From the NCBI RefSeq assembly GCF_000177075.1, contig NZ_ADEG01000111.1, positions 1 through 47,274 of the forward strand: a stretch of 47,274 bases of DNA. The letters run 5' to 3'. Positions 16,025-25,652 of this stretch are shown here, one piece after another. Origin of the DNA: Hoylesella buccalis ATCC 35310 (GTDB taxonomy: Bacteria > Bacteroidota > Bacteroidia > Bacteroidales > Bacteroidaceae). The position numbers and the translations under genes were made by a program. Numbering within the stretch: the stretch's first letter is position 1; every line of letters starts with the position of its first letter. The notes under the pieces were generated by a model. The model saw nothing but the letters and a program-made list of their open reading frames with translations, did not search any database and was not told the origin of the DNA.

Positions 16025-17224
16025 TTATTTTTCTGTCACCAATCGCATGGTGTCGCGTGCGATGACAATCTCTTCATCGGTAGGAATCACACAAACGGTG
16101 ACCTTCGAGTCGGGGGCAGAGATGATGGCTTCCTTGCCACGAACCTTGTTGGCTTCGGCATCCATCTTTACACCCAAGAACTCTAATCCGCTGCAAGCCT
16201 CAAGGCGAGTACTTATCTGATTCTCGCCTACGCCAGCCGTCCACACGATGATGTCAACGCCACCCATAACAGCAGCGTAGGCACCAATGTATTTCTTGAT
16301 GCGGTAGTTGTACATCTTCAGTGCCAACAGAGCCTTCTCATTGCCCTCTTCGGCTGCCGATTCTATCTCGCGCATGTCCGATGAAATGCCGGTAATACCG
16401 AGTACACCACTCTCCTTATTCAAGAAATCGGCCATCTCTTGAGGCTTCTTGCCCAACTTCTCCATGAGATAGGTAACGGCCGAAGGGTCGATGTCGCCCG
16501 AACGCGAACCCATCATCACACCAGCCAAGGGGGTCAATCCCATGGAGGTATCGATGCACTTGCCGCCCTTGATGGCTGTAACACTGGCTCCATTGCCGAT
16601 GTGGCAGGTGATGATGCGCATGTCCTTGATGTCCTTACCTAAGAATTCACACACACGTTGTGACACATATTTGTGACTGGTACCATGGAAGCCGTAACGA
16701 CGTACATGATATTTTTTGTACAGTTCGTATGGTACGGCATAGAGGTAAGCATAATCGGGCATGGTGCTATGGAACGCATTGTCGAACACACACACCTGTG
16801 GTGTGGTGGGCATGAGTGCATCCACGGCACGCAAGCCACGCAGATGACCGGCATTGTGTACGGGAGCCAGGTCGCACAGGCTCTCGATTCCGTCTTCCAC
16901 ATGCTTATCTACAATCACGCTATCCTCGAACAGGTCGCCGCCTTGCACGATGCGATGGCCTACGGCATCAATCTCGTTTAATGACTTGATAGCCCCAATC
17001 TCGGGGTCGGTGAGCAAAGAGAACACGAAGTTCACGCCTTCTTTGTGGTCGGGCATGTCGTGCATGATTTTCTTTTTCTCGCCATTGGGCAATGTTACTT
17101 TCACAAAGGCCTCATCGAGACCAATACGTTCTACACCACCTTGAGCCAACACTGACTCGTCGGTCATGTTGTAGAGTTTATACTTGATAGAGCTGCTTCC
17201 GCAGTTTAATACTAAGATGTTCAT
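16025..17224 (-). CDS. ackA: acetate kinase
   Basis: AckA converts acetyl phosphate and ADP to acetate and ATP, the energy-yielding last step of acetate fermentation. The 399-residue length is standard. Family blocks are all present: MNILVLNCGSSSIKYKL at the start, GHRIVQGG, FDNAFHSTMP, GFHGTSHKYVS, CHIGNGASV and the catalytic GSRSGDIDPS. GVGENQ and ARDTMRLV are near the end. It is transcribed after pta, but about 340 bases of G/C-rich repeat separate the two genes. Confidence 0.97.
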   Translation of the reverse strand: MNILVLNCGSSSIKYKLYNMTDESVLAQGGVERIGLDEAFVKVTLPNGEKKKIMHDMPDHKEGVNFVFSLLTDPEIGAIKSLNEIDAVGHRIVQGGDLFEDSVIVDKHVEDGIESLCDLAPVHNAGHLRGLRAVDALMPTTPQVCVFDNAFHSTMPDYAYLYAVPYELYKKYHVRRYGFHGTSHKYVSQRVCEFLGKDIKDMRIITCHIGNGASVTAIKGGKCIDTSMGLTPLAGVMMGSRSGDIDPSAVTYLMEKLGKKPQEMADFLNKESGVLGITGISSDMREIESAAEEGNEKALLALKMYNYRIKKYIGAYAAVMGGVDIIVWTAGVGENQISTRLEACSGLEFLGVKMDAEANKVRGKEAIISAPDSKVTVCVIPTDEEIVIARDTMRLVTEK

Positions 17225-17247
17225 TTGTAAGTTTATGAATTAAAGAG

Positions 17248-17434
17248 CCTCTCCCCCTACCCCTCCCCAAAAGGGAGGGGAGTAGTTAGCTTGGCATGTA
17301 TTATTTTTCTTTGTTAAAGCCTCTCCCCCTGCCCCTCCCCAAAAGGGAGGGAAGTAGATGGCTTGGCTTGTATTATTTTTCTTTGTTAAAGCCTCTCCCC
17401 CTGCCCCTCCCCAAAAGGGAGGGGAGTAGTTAGC
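17248..17434. repeat. 72-bp G/C-rich tandem repeat, two full units and a partial third
   Basis: Units start at 17248, 17320 and 17392, exactly 72 bases apart. Each begins CCTCTCCCC and contains CCCCTCCCC-AAAA-GGGAGGG, which can form a hairpin. The array lies between pta and ackA inside a likely operon. The third unit breaks off near 17434. Confidence 0.93.
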
Positions 17435-17501
17435 TGTATGATGTTGAATTATGTTGTAGAACTATCAATTTGTGAGCTTATCAATTAAACCAACTATCTA
17501 T

Positions 17502-17538
17502 TCCCCTCCCTTTCGGGGAGGGGTTAAGGGGTGGGGCT
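17502..17538. repeat. inverted relative of the 72-bp repeat hairpin
   Basis: TCCCCTCCC-TTTC-GGGGAGGGG forms a hairpin and is followed by TTAAGGGGTGGGGC, the inverted form of the core at 17248. It lies just after the pta stop and could act as a weak terminator or an mRNA processing and stability element. Confidence 0.7.
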
Positions 17539-17561
17539 GTAACTTGTAAACTATATCACTC

Positions 17562-18578
17562 CTACTCCTCTTTCTTGGCATCTTGTGCCTGGCAAGCGGT
17601 GATGGCCACCATATAATAGATATCATCTACCGAGCAACCACGGCTAAGGTCGTTCACTGGGCGCGCAATACCTTGCAAGATAGGACCTATGGCAATGGCA
17701 TTGCCCAAACGTTGTACCAGCTTGTAGCTAATGTTTCCTACTTCCAAATTGGGAACCACCAATACATTGGCATTGCCAGCGATAGCACTTCCCGGTGCTT
17801 TCTTTTGTCCTACCGACATCACCAAAGCGGCATCGGCTTGCAACTCGCCGTCGATTTTGAGTTGTGGAGCACGCTGTTTAGCCAATTTTGTGGCTTCTGC
17901 CACTTTCGCAACGACCTCATGAGAGGCACTGCCTTTGGTAGAGAAGCTCAACATGGCCACGCGTGGTTCCTTAAAGCCTGCCACACTCTTTGCTGTTTCA
18001 GCGGTAGTCACGGCAATTTGAGCTAACTGATCCACATCGGGAACAGGTGTAACTGCCACGTCACCCATAACCACTACTCCATTCTCGCCATACTCTTTTG
18101 CCTGCGTAATCAACAGCATGGCACCACTCACGCAAGTGACACCGGGCGCACACTTGATGATTTGCAGTGCAGGGCGCAACGTATCTCCCGTCGTACTCAG
18201 CGCTCCGCTAATCTGTCCATCGGCACCTTCGGTCTTGATAATCATGCAGCCTAAGTATAAAGGATTCTTCACCAACTCGCGTGCTTGTTCGAGTGTCATG
18301 CCCTTTTTCTTTCTAAGTTCGGCTAACAGCGTGGCATATTCCTCACTCTTGGGATTGTTTTCAGGGTCAATGATGGTAGCCTTGTCAATATTCTTCAGCG
18401 CTCGCGCTTCTGCCATTTTGTGAATCTCCGTTGGGTTACCAATCAAGATAATGTCTGCAATGTCGTCGGCCAATACACGGTCAGCGGCACGTAGCGTTCG
18501 CTCCTCCAATGCTTCGGGGAGCACAATACGTTGTTTGTCGGCTTTTGCTCGCTCAACAATTTGCTGTAATAAATCCAT
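17562..18578 (-). CDS. pta: phosphate acetyltransferase
   Basis: Pta converts acetyl-CoA and phosphate to acetyl phosphate, the substrate of AckA. The start at 18578 gives 338 residues beginning MDLLQQIVERAKADKQRIVL, the normal N-terminus of the short Pta form. The frame continues upstream to 18635 without family sequence. The PTA/PTB domain fills the protein, with SGALSTTGDTLRPALQIIK and the C-terminal blocks DGELQADAALV and GPILQGIARPVNDLSRG. There is no N-terminal DRTGG or AAA-like extension as in enterobacteria. It is the first gene of pta-ackA. Confidence 0.96.
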   Translation of the reverse strand: MDLLQQIVERAKADKQRIVLPEALEERTLRAADRVLADDIADIILIGNPTEIHKMAEARALKNIDKATIIDPENNPKSEEYATLLAELRKKKGMTLEQARELVKNPLYLGCMIIKTEGADGQISGALSTTGDTLRPALQIIKCAPGVTCVSGAMLLITQAKEYGENGVVVMGDVAVTPVPDVDQLAQIAVTTAETAKSVAGFKEPRVAMLSFSTKGSASHEVVAKVAEATKLAKQRAPQLKIDGELQADAALVMSVGQKKAPGSAIAGNANVLVVPNLEVGNISYKLVQRLGNAIAIGPILQGIARPVNDLSRGCSVDDIYYMVAITACQAQDAKKEE

Positions 18579-18693
18579 GATGTTGTTATTTATATTTTGA
18601 TTTGTGTCATAATAGCGGCATCCACATGCCCGCAACCCACGGTAGACATCAAAGCAAAAAAGAAAGATTTAACTCGTTGACATCCACCCTGCA

Positions 18694-18710
18694 TTGCAAT
18701 TGCAAAAATA
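18694..18710 (-). promoter_or_regulatory. candidate pta -7 element with overlapping palindrome
   Basis: The minus strand has TATTTTTG (18703-18710), a perfect TAnnTTTG. A perfect 12-base palindrome TTGCAATTGCAA (18694-18705) overlaps it and the expected transcription start. The -33 region is poor. An operator role is inference. Confidence 0.4.
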
Positions 18711-18763
18711 ACAAATATTATTGACATGCGGAATGAAACGTCTATAAAAATACTAAACATCGC

Positions 18764-18806
18764 AAAAAGGACTGTATTCCACGAAAGAATACAGTCCTTT
18801 TTTTCT
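18764..18806 (-). terminator. strong terminator after the susCD operon
   Basis: A 16-base perfect stem (18764-18779 with 18787-18802) with a seven-base loop is flanked by A and T runs. It lies just beyond the susD stop at 18829. In the plus direction it could also act as a terminator. Confidence 0.9.
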
Positions 18807-18828
18807 TCTATTTGTTAACCAATGGTTT

Positions 18829-20523
18829 TTACCATTTATGCTCAGGTGTGTTGCCTGTTGGTGCTACTGGAGCAGGGTTGTTGGTGCAATCTACATTATA
18901 GTTGGTTTCGGTTTGTACGATACACCAGTTCATCCATTCAGGAGTTGTTGTGGTATTCCAACGGTAGCCATCAACGTGGTTGCTCTTAGGATAACTACGG
19001 ATAATGCCCTTGTTCAGGCGCTTGATATCGAATGTAGCCAATCCTTCTCCCCAGAACTCAACACGACGTTGCCACCAACATTCATTTTGGAACTTAGATG
19101 TTGATGTGTTGCCGTATGCTTCGTTGTGCTTACCATAAACATAATCAGCGTCACGCATCTTGGCAAACTTGGTCAAGAGAGCTATACCTTCTGCCTCATT
19201 CATCATACCTGCAGCTTCGGCTTCTATGAGATACATCTCCTCAACGCGCATCATTGGAACTGATACCGCAAAGCCAAGCATTTGGTTGTGACGTCCAGCT
19301 TCACCACCAGCAAGTCTAAACTTCAGTGGCAGACCGCCAACACCGACATAATTGGTTGTAGTGTTGTAGCCTGTTCTGTAAACCCAAGCAGGATAGTCGG
19401 TATATGCCTCGAGTGCTTTTAGTTTCATTGCTTTTGTTGCTTTGTCGTCAGCACCCTTCAAATCATCAATAGCAAAGTCTACAAAGCATTTTTTGCGCAC
19501 ATCCGTTTGTGGTATCGTTTCATAGAGATGGCGGTCGATGAGCCAGAACTGTCCATAGCTGGCAGCATAGCCACATCCTGATGTTTCAGGGTCAACCTCG
19601 AGACACATCTGTGATCCCCAGCTTGAGTCACCGTCGTTCAGTCGGATGTTGGGGTCATCAAGTTTGTAAGTAGCACAGAGCATCCATGCATCATTTGGCG
19701 TATTGAAACCTGTCATGCGGTCGGTGTATTGTTCACCTGACATGATGTTGTAACCCTTCTGTGCCATCTTCGCATACTTGCGGGCATTTGCCCAATCTTC
19801 CATGGTAAGATAAGTACGAGCTTTTAGACCATAGACTACAGAGAGGTCGGGTGTGGTCTTGGTTGTACGAGAGTAATTTGCCAAGTACTTCTCAGCCTTG
19901 TCAAGGTCAGACAGAATAAATGCATAGATTTGTTCGTTGGTTGCACGCTTATTGTGCGCAGCCTGTTCTGTCGTCATGTTTTCCTTTTGGATAGGCACCG
20001 TCTCGGCATTCTTATCTTTCGCATAAGTCTTAGGGGCGAACATACGTGCCAAGTCGAGATAGTAGAGAGCTCTCATGGCATGAGCGATACCTGCTCCTTC
20101 CACACGGTCGCCCTGTGGATTCTCGCCTGCAATGGCGATGACGTCATTACAAGATTTTATCCAACCGAAATAATAGGTCCACGGCATCTGTGGGTTAGCG
20201 TATGTAGGACCTAAGTATTGTGAAATGTAGAAACCCTCATACCAGTTGATGTGTGGCTGCAGAATGTCCTGTCCCTGAACATCGCGCATGAGATAGAATG
20301 TTGGATAACCAAAATCGTTTCCGGCCGCTCTGCCATTACCTCTATATGTGAATTGTCCAACCAAAGTAGACGTGATGCCATCTACCAAACTTTGAAAGGC
20401 TGAGGGGGCTTCCTGAACTTGTTTCTGTGCCACAGTGGAACTTTGAGGGTCATATTCTTCAATACACCCCGTCATGCTGAAAGCTAATGTCGCAACAGCA
20501 AAAGTCTTTATGATATTTTTCAT
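18829..20523 (-). CDS. SusD/RagB family outer-membrane lipoprotein
   Basis: SusD-type proteins form the lid of the SusC pore and bind the glycan or peptide at the cell surface. The 564-residue protein starts MKNIIKTFAVATLAFSMTGC, with lipobox cysteine at residue 20 and an acidic stretch after it, fitting surface export. TPR-like helices follow, such as AMRALYYLDLARMFA and VVYGLKARTYLTMEDWANA. The SusD C-terminal region contains VPMMRVEEMYLIEAEA. It follows susC with a 21-base gap. No glycosidase, protease or sensor gene is adjacent, so the ligand cannot be guessed. Confidence 0.95.
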   Translation of the reverse strand: MKNIIKTFAVATLAFSMTGCIEEYDPQSSTVAQKQVQEAPSAFQSLVDGITSTLVGQFTYRGNGRAAGNDFGYPTFYLMRDVQGQDILQPHINWYEGFYISQYLGPTYANPQMPWTYYFGWIKSCNDVIAIAGENPQGDRVEGAGIAHAMRALYYLDLARMFAPKTYAKDKNAETVPIQKENMTTEQAAHNKRATNEQIYAFILSDLDKAEKYLANYSRTTKTTPDLSVVYGLKARTYLTMEDWANARKYAKMAQKGYNIMSGEQYTDRMTGFNTPNDAWMLCATYKLDDPNIRLNDGDSSWGSQMCLEVDPETSGCGYAASYGQFWLIDRHLYETIPQTDVRKKCFVDFAIDDLKGADDKATKAMKLKALEAYTDYPAWVYRTGYNTTTNYVGVGGLPLKFRLAGGEAGRHNQMLGFAVSVPMMRVEEMYLIEAEAAGMMNEAEGIALLTKFAKMRDADYVYGKHNEAYGNTSTSKFQNECWWQRRVEFWGEGLATFDIKRLNKGIIRSYPKSNHVDGYRWNTTTTPEWMNWCIVQTETNYNVDCTNNPAPVAPTGNTPEHKW

Positions 20524-20544
20524 TGTTGTTTCCTTATTAAGTTG

Positions 20545-23500
20545 TTAGAATGTCAATTGTACACCACCAGAAATATTCCTTACTGGAGAATATACGTTCA
20601 CGCTTTCATTTCTATCGAATGCATAACGAGGGTCAAGTCCTTTACGCTTAGACCAGAAATAAAGGTTCTCGCCAGCAGCATAGATACGGATGTTTGAAAT
20701 GTAAGGCACGAGATTCTTAGGCAAGGTATATCCCACCGTAAATGATTGGAAGTTGAGATAGCTTGCATTGGTGAGCCAACGATCTGATGCCTGTGCAGCA
20801 TACTTATCTTTATATTGCCAACGTGGAATGTTGCTTGTTGTATTGGTAGCACTCCATGCCTTGATATAATCCTTGTGATAGTTGTATCCTTCAGCTTTTG
20901 AAGCCTGGGGAGTCATCAGCGTTTGGTAACGCGCATCGTAAACCTTTCCACCCAATTGATAATCGAATGACAATGACAGGTCGAAGTTACCGAAACGGAA
21001 GTTGGTACTGAAACCACCGAAAAGGTCGGGAGCATTAGAACCATGTGCGTAACGGTTTGCCTTATTAGGATCGGTTGTTTTACCCGAATACTTCTTACCA
21101 GGACGGTTGGTGATCGTAGCGTCAGCCTTACCTAACGTACTCATATCCTCGTCGTACCAATAAAGGGCTTGTCCCGTTTCGTCTACACCCGCATAAGCAT
21201 AGGTCATGTAGTTCAACATTTCACCACCTTCCTCATACCAATAAGGACTTTCTAAGAATCCACCATTATCCAAAACCTTGGAAGCTGGCAACTTTAATAT
21301 CTTACCCTTGTTGTGTGCAAGGTTCAGCGAAACAGTCCAATCTATATCTTTCGTGCGGATAATAGCACCTGTAAGATTTACTTCAACACCTGAGTTTCGA
21401 ATGTCACCCACGTTACCGTAATATCCGCGTGAACCCATTGACTCGGGAACAGACAGCCAGAAAAGCAAATCGGTTGTCTTCTTTGAATAGAAGTCGATGT
21501 TACCTGTCAAGCGGCTTTGCCAAAGGTCGAACTCTACACCGACATTAAAGTTTGTCGTTGTTTCCCAAGTAATCTCTGGATTACCAATTCTCCAGAATTT
21601 AGGACTCATTGCAGTTTCACTTGCCTTGGAAAGTCTATAAAGATTGGTGTAAGCATAATTACCGATATTGTCGTTACCCTGCTGTCCTACAGATGCCTTG
21701 AGTTTCAGAACATTCAACCATTTCACATCCGAGAGGAAGCTTTCCTTGTTCATAATCCAGGCACCGCCCAGCGACCAGAAGCTACCCCAGCGATGTTCTT
21801 TGGCAAAGTGAGATGTTGCATCGTAGCGGTAGGAAACAGAGCCGTAATACTTTTTGTCGTAGTTATATTGTACGTTTCCGAAGTAACCCTCTACGTTATA
21901 TGGTGTTTTATAAGAAGTGTTGTTCGACTTGGTTGCAAATGCTGCCAACTCCTTAATGTCTGGCGAGAAGTTACCTTTGGCTGTGCCTTCAAGGAAGTTC
22001 ACTTCCTCCTTGTAGTATTCATGACCCAACATCACGTTCAAATCGTGTTTATTGAATTCTTTGAAGAACGTAAGGGTTTGAACAAAGTTGGTACGCAAAG
22101 TGTTGCTCACCGACTTGGTCAACTCACCGCCTACCGAACTCTTTGGCAATACAAATGAGCTACCATAGTCGGACAATTGCGTTTGTCCCCAGATAACGGT
22201 GTTGGTCATGTTAAACTTCAAATAGTCGGTAATGTTCACGTCCATAAAGAAGTTACCATTCAGCTGGTTGCCTATCCGTTTGTACTCATTATACTGATTG
22301 GCTCCGATAGGGTTACCCAACATAAATGCACGTGTCAAGCCACCGTTGCTACCAGACGAACCATAGTCGAAGCGTTGGTGTCCATATTTATCCACTGCAA
22401 TAACAGGATTGCCTTGCTTATCAAGCGTACGCACATAAATAGGATAGATTGGTGCCATCATTGAAGTATAGTACATCAAGTTGACCTGTCCCAAATCAGC
22501 ACTCATATTTGGATTAGACAACTGGTTTGAATGCACGAATGCTACATTTGCACCCAACTTAAGCCATTTCTTTGCTTGGTAGTCTGCCTTGATACGAGAG
22601 GAGAAACGGTCGTAGCTTGAATGCTCTATAATACCGTCTTCATTGAGGTAACCTGCGCTGACGTAGAACGAAGAACGATCGGTAGAACCGCTTACACTGA
22701 CATTGTAATCTTGTCGCAATGCCGATTTATAAGCTGTGTCAGTCCAGTCATCTGGTGTCAAATAGTAATCCAAGCCATCTGTACCCTTGAATACACGTCC
22801 TAATTTAGCACCAGGCACCACATGTCCGTCCATACCAATAAGGTTCTGTCCCTCTGGTAGCGTGTAGACATTGTAGTTACCCAATTGCTTCATCATCATT
22901 TGATTAGCCCACAGGTTGGCGTCTGCATCATTCTTCTTCCCCGCGTTCTTGGCGTAGTTGTTGAACAGCGTATAGTAAGACTCATAGTAAGCCGCTGGTG
23001 AATCAAGCACGTCATACTCTTGTACCGCACGAGTATTGGCACCCCATTTTACATCCACATTGACAACAGCTTCACGTGATTTACCTTTTTTAGTGGTCAC
23101 GATGATGACGCCAGAGGCACCACGCGCACCATACAAAGCAGCAGAGGCTGCATCTTTCAATACGCTGACAGATTCGATATCACCTTGTGGAATATTGGAA
23201 AGACTGGCTGTATAAGGCGCGCCATCGACAATAATCAATGGGTCGGTACCTGCATACAAAGATGAAATACCACGAATGTTCATGGCACCAGCACCAGCAC
23301 CTGGAGCACCAGAACTGCTACGCATTTGTAAACCCGAAACGTTTCCTACCAAAGCATTGGCAACGTTTGTCGTCACATGCTTTTGCAAGTCTTTGGAGTT
23401 CATAAATGTAGCTGAACCAGTAAAGGCAGATTTTGTTTGTGTACCGAATGCTACCACAACAACTTCATCCAAGCTCTTGTTTTCGGGTTCGAGCACCACA

Positions 23501-23769
23501 TTCATCTCGGATTTCACTGTCAATGTCTTTGACAGCATACCGATATAGGAAAACTCTAAGCGGCTACCTGCATTTGGAACATTCAGTGAGAACCGTCCAT
23601 TGGTATCTGTAATGGTTCCTGTCGATGTACCGACAACCTTTACCGAAGCACCAATGATTGGCTGACCATCTTCAGAAGAAGTTACCACGCCTTTCACTGG
23701 CATTTGTGCCATTGCCATACCTATACTTAGGAACAGGCACGCGAGAAACAATGTTAGTCTTTTTTCCAT
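20545..23769 (-). CDS. SusC/RagA family TonB-linked outer-membrane transporter
   Basis: The start at 23769 gives 1074 residues and a clean signal peptide (MEKRLTLFLACLFLSIGMAM). It is preceded on the coding strand by AAAGGAGA, a rare clear ribosome-binding site. A start at 23787 is less likely. Domains in order: a carboxypeptidase-D-like beta-sandwich at about 25-105 (VKGVVTSSEDGQPIIGASV), the TonB plug from about 110 to 230 (LDEVVVVAFGTQ, INIRGISS-type MNIRGISSLYAG, ARGASGVIIVTTKKGK), and a 22-strand barrel ending in GGVQLTF. It imports its ligand with energy from TonB. The pair with susD forms a two-gene operon. Confidence 0.96.
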   Translation of the reverse strand: MEKRLTLFLACLFLSIGMAMAQMPVKGVVTSSEDGQPIIGASVKVVGTSTGTITDTNGRFSLNVPNAGSRLEFSYIGMLSKTLTVKSEMNVVLEPENKSLDEVVVVAFGTQTKSAFTGSATFMNSKDLQKHVTTNVANALVGNVSGLQMRSSSGAPGAGAGAMNIRGISSLYAGTDPLIIVDGAPYTASLSNIPQGDIESVSVLKDAASAALYGARGASGVIIVTTKKGKSREAVVNVDVKWGANTRAVQEYDVLDSPAAYYESYYTLFNNYAKNAGKKNDADANLWANQMMMKQLGNYNVYTLPEGQNLIGMDGHVVPGAKLGRVFKGTDGLDYYLTPDDWTDTAYKSALRQDYNVSVSGSTDRSSFYVSAGYLNEDGIIEHSSYDRFSSRIKADYQAKKWLKLGANVAFVHSNQLSNPNMSADLGQVNLMYYTSMMAPIYPIYVRTLDKQGNPVIAVDKYGHQRFDYGSSGSNGGLTRAFMLGNPIGANQYNEYKRIGNQLNGNFFMDVNITDYLKFNMTNTVIWGQTQLSDYGSSFVLPKSSVGGELTKSVSNTLRTNFVQTLTFFKEFNKHDLNVMLGHEYYKEEVNFLEGTAKGNFSPDIKELAAFATKSNNTSYKTPYNVEGYFGNVQYNYDKKYYGSVSYRYDATSHFAKEHRWGSFWSLGGAWIMNKESFLSDVKWLNVLKLKASVGQQGNDNIGNYAYTNLYRLSKASETAMSPKFWRIGNPEITWETTTNFNVGVEFDLWQSRLTGNIDFYSKKTTDLLFWLSVPESMGSRGYYGNVGDIRNSGVEVNLTGAIIRTKDIDWTVSLNLAHNKGKILKLPASKVLDNGGFLESPYWYEEGGEMLNYMTYAYAGVDETGQALYWYDEDMSTLGKADATITNRPGKKYSGKTTDPNKANRYAHGSNAPDLFGGFSTNFRFGNFDLSLSFDYQLGGKVYDARYQTLMTPQASKAEGYNYHKDYIKAWSATNTTSNIPRWQYKDKYAAQASDRWLTNASYLNFQSFTVGYTLPKNLVPYISNIRIYAAGENLYFWSKRKGLDPRYAFDRNESVNVYSPVRNISGGVQLTF

Positions 23770-23968
23770 AGAAATTTCTCCTTTCAATCGCTAATTTAAC
23801 ATATTGTTTATTATTAATGGTTTGTTCAGTAGTATTAAAGTAGCTCTTAGCGATAGATATTTATACAGGTTTCATTCCTCGCCCGCCTGTTTACATTTCA
23901 GTCTGTAAACGAAGGTCTACCCCTTTGAACCATTCGGAGATATCACATCCCTTTTTGCTAACAATTTA

Positions 23969-23976
23969 CAAATATA
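23969..23976 (-). promoter_or_regulatory. candidate -7 element of the susCD operon
   Basis: The minus strand reads TATATTTG, a perfect TAnnTTTG, with a TTTG 22 bases upstream, slightly too far. The leader to susC would be about 190 bases. The rest of 23788-24199 shows no gene and no clear hairpin. Confidence 0.4.
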
Positions 23977-24199
23977 GGAGATTTGTGCGAAAAGTAAACA
24001 AAAATGAGTTAATTGGTGTGCTTTTTAACATATTTTAGCGAATAAAGATTAAAATAACCTATCTCTGACACTGCCTTTACCGAGTAAGTACGGTACAGCT
24101 AAAGCGGGTGGATGTGGCATACCAGCCCCATAGGGCATGCTCAAGAAAAAGAATCTATTCCATAAAATATTCTTACATATATCAACAGATACACCCAGT

Positions 24200-25489
24200 T
24201 CAGGGATACATATTCATATATGAACAATATTTGTCAAGCAGATTTTCTAACGGCAAATCACCTTTTGCAAAGCGTTCTGCATCCAAAGACTGCAATCTTT
24301 CACGCACAGGCGTATTTCTTTTATATGTTGCTGTCAGAACATAAAATCCGTCTTGCTCTTCGATAGCCACATCCGAAAAACATTCAGAGATATCCTCCGA
24401 GCTATACCGAATGGAATAACTTGGACGCTTGGCACCTGGAAAATCCTCACGTAGAATGCCTTTTGCCACCAAATCCTGTATGTCACGAATGGCGGTGTCC
24501 TTAGAACATTTGGCAAGTGAAGCCCACATTTTAGAGGTTATCTTTGCTTCATAGCCATCCAAGAAAAGATTTAGCACATCCTTCTGGCGCTGACTGAACG
24601 CCACGGATGAAGCATTTTGCCAAAAAAGACTCTTGTTCAAAATCGTATTCACATTCACCTTAGCCTCGTCAAGCGCTTTAGACAGCGTGTTGGCATACCA
24701 TAAAATCCACTCCGTAACATCTCCATCACCGTTCTGTGTTTTCTTCAAAATCTCATAGTACCGATTCTTATCCTTATTGATTTGAGATGATATGTTATAG
24801 AAACGAAATTCGCTCTTGTCGGCACGAGCCAACAACATGTCCGATAAAATACGAGCCAACCGCCCGTTGCCGTCTTCAAAAGGATGAATGCTGACAAACC
24901 ACAGATGCGCTATGGCCGAACGAATCGTGGAACTTACTGGCTCATCTTCATTAAACCAGTGAAGAAACTTCTCCATTTCTCCCTCCACTCGCTCTGGAGC
25001 AGGAGCGACGTAATGCACTTTCTCTCTGCCAAAGATACCAGATACGATGTGTTCTTCATGGGTGCGGTATCTTCCCACTTCAATCTTAAAACCCTCACTA
25101 AAGCCTGTTGGGAAAAACGCTGCTTGCCAAGCACACAATTTTTCTTTGGTCAATGGTTGGTCAACATGATGCAAGGCATCGAGCATGACCGCCACAACAG
25201 AATCTACATAATGAGAAGGTGCCGTCTGCCTGACATTCTCCAGTCCCAGCTTTCGAGCGACAGACGAACGCACCTCGTCCGCATTCAGACGAATGCCCTC
25301 TATCTCTGAAGAAAACACCACGTCATTTGTCAAATTTTCGGCCATGGCTTTCAGTTTGCTGTCAAAGCCAAGCGAGTAAAGCCTGCCATACAGTAAACCT
25401 TGCTTTCGATTCACCTCTTCAAGGACAGCCGTAAATTTGAGTGCATCCCATCTAAACGCAGTCCAATCTTCTCTTTCGTAGATATACAT
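24200..25489 (-). CDS. Fic family protein with winged-helix C-terminus
   Basis: Fic enzymes usually transfer AMP from ATP to a target protein. The catalytic motif HPFEDGNGR is at residues 202-210 with H202. A class II type auto-inhibitory motif, SSEIEG at 60-65 with E64, lies in the N-terminal helix region, so the enzyme is probably held in check in cis. Residues about 325-385 (FSQRQKDVLNLFLDGYEAK, SKDTAIRDIQDLVAKGIL) look like a winged helix-turn-helix. The 429-residue length is normal for this group. There is no adjacent antitoxin gene, which agrees with the internal inhibitory helix. The promoter carries a palindrome that the winged helix might bind. Confidence 0.93.
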   Translation of the reverse strand: MYIYEREDWTAFRWDALKFTAVLEEVNRKQGLLYGRLYSLGFDSKLKAMAENLTNDVVFSSEIEGIRLNADEVRSSVARKLGLENVRQTAPSHYVDSVVAVMLDALHHVDQPLTKEKLCAWQAAFFPTGFSEGFKIEVGRYRTHEEHIVSGIFGREKVHYVAPAPERVEGEMEKFLHWFNEDEPVSSTIRSAIAHLWFVSIHPFEDGNGRLARILSDMLLARADKSEFRFYNISSQINKDKNRYYEILKKTQNGDGDVTEWILWYANTLSKALDEAKVNVNTILNKSLFWQNASSVAFSQRQKDVLNLFLDGYEAKITSKMWASLAKCSKDTAIRDIQDLVAKGILREDFPGAKRPSYSIRYSSEDISECFSDVAIEEQDGFYVLTATYKRNTPVRERLQSLDAERFAKGDLPLENLLDKYCSYMNMYP

Positions 25490-25530
25490 ATTTTATTAAG
25501 TTGTGAGTGCAACCTAAATCGCGCAATAAC

Positions 25531-25547
25531 GTCGCAAAATTTGCGAC
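25531..25547. promoter_or_regulatory. palindromic operator candidate at the Fic gene start
   Basis: GTCGCAAA (25531-25538), one base, TTTGCGAC (25540-25547) is a perfect 8+8 inverted repeat. It abuts the -7 element and covers the predicted transcription start. A further half-site GTCGCA is at 25565-25570 in the promoter spacer. Confidence 0.6.
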
Positions 25548-25554
25548 AAATATA
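25547..25554 (-). promoter_or_regulatory. -7 element of the Fic gene promoter
   Basis: The minus strand reads TATATTTG, a perfect TAnnTTTG, about 58 bases before the Fic start codon. The -33 box is imperfect (CTTG at 20 bases). Confidence 0.5.
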
Positions 25555-25652
25555 TGTTTTTTTTGTCGCATTTACAAGTAGGGAACTCGAAATAGTACCA
25601 TTTTTTTGCAGATTTTTTAGTACTATCCTGATTGGGTACAATTGGCCAACGT

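Noticed and set aside
17248..17434. Riboswitch or structured RNA between pta and ackA
   Set aside because: The structure is explained by an exact 72-bp tandem repeat with a simple hairpin. No known riboswitch features were recognised.
18829..23769. Full polysaccharide utilisation locus
   Set aside because: Only the susC-susD pair is present. No glycosidase, lyase, surface-binding protein or sensor is adjacent; the TIG lipoprotein at 45979 is more than 20 kb away.
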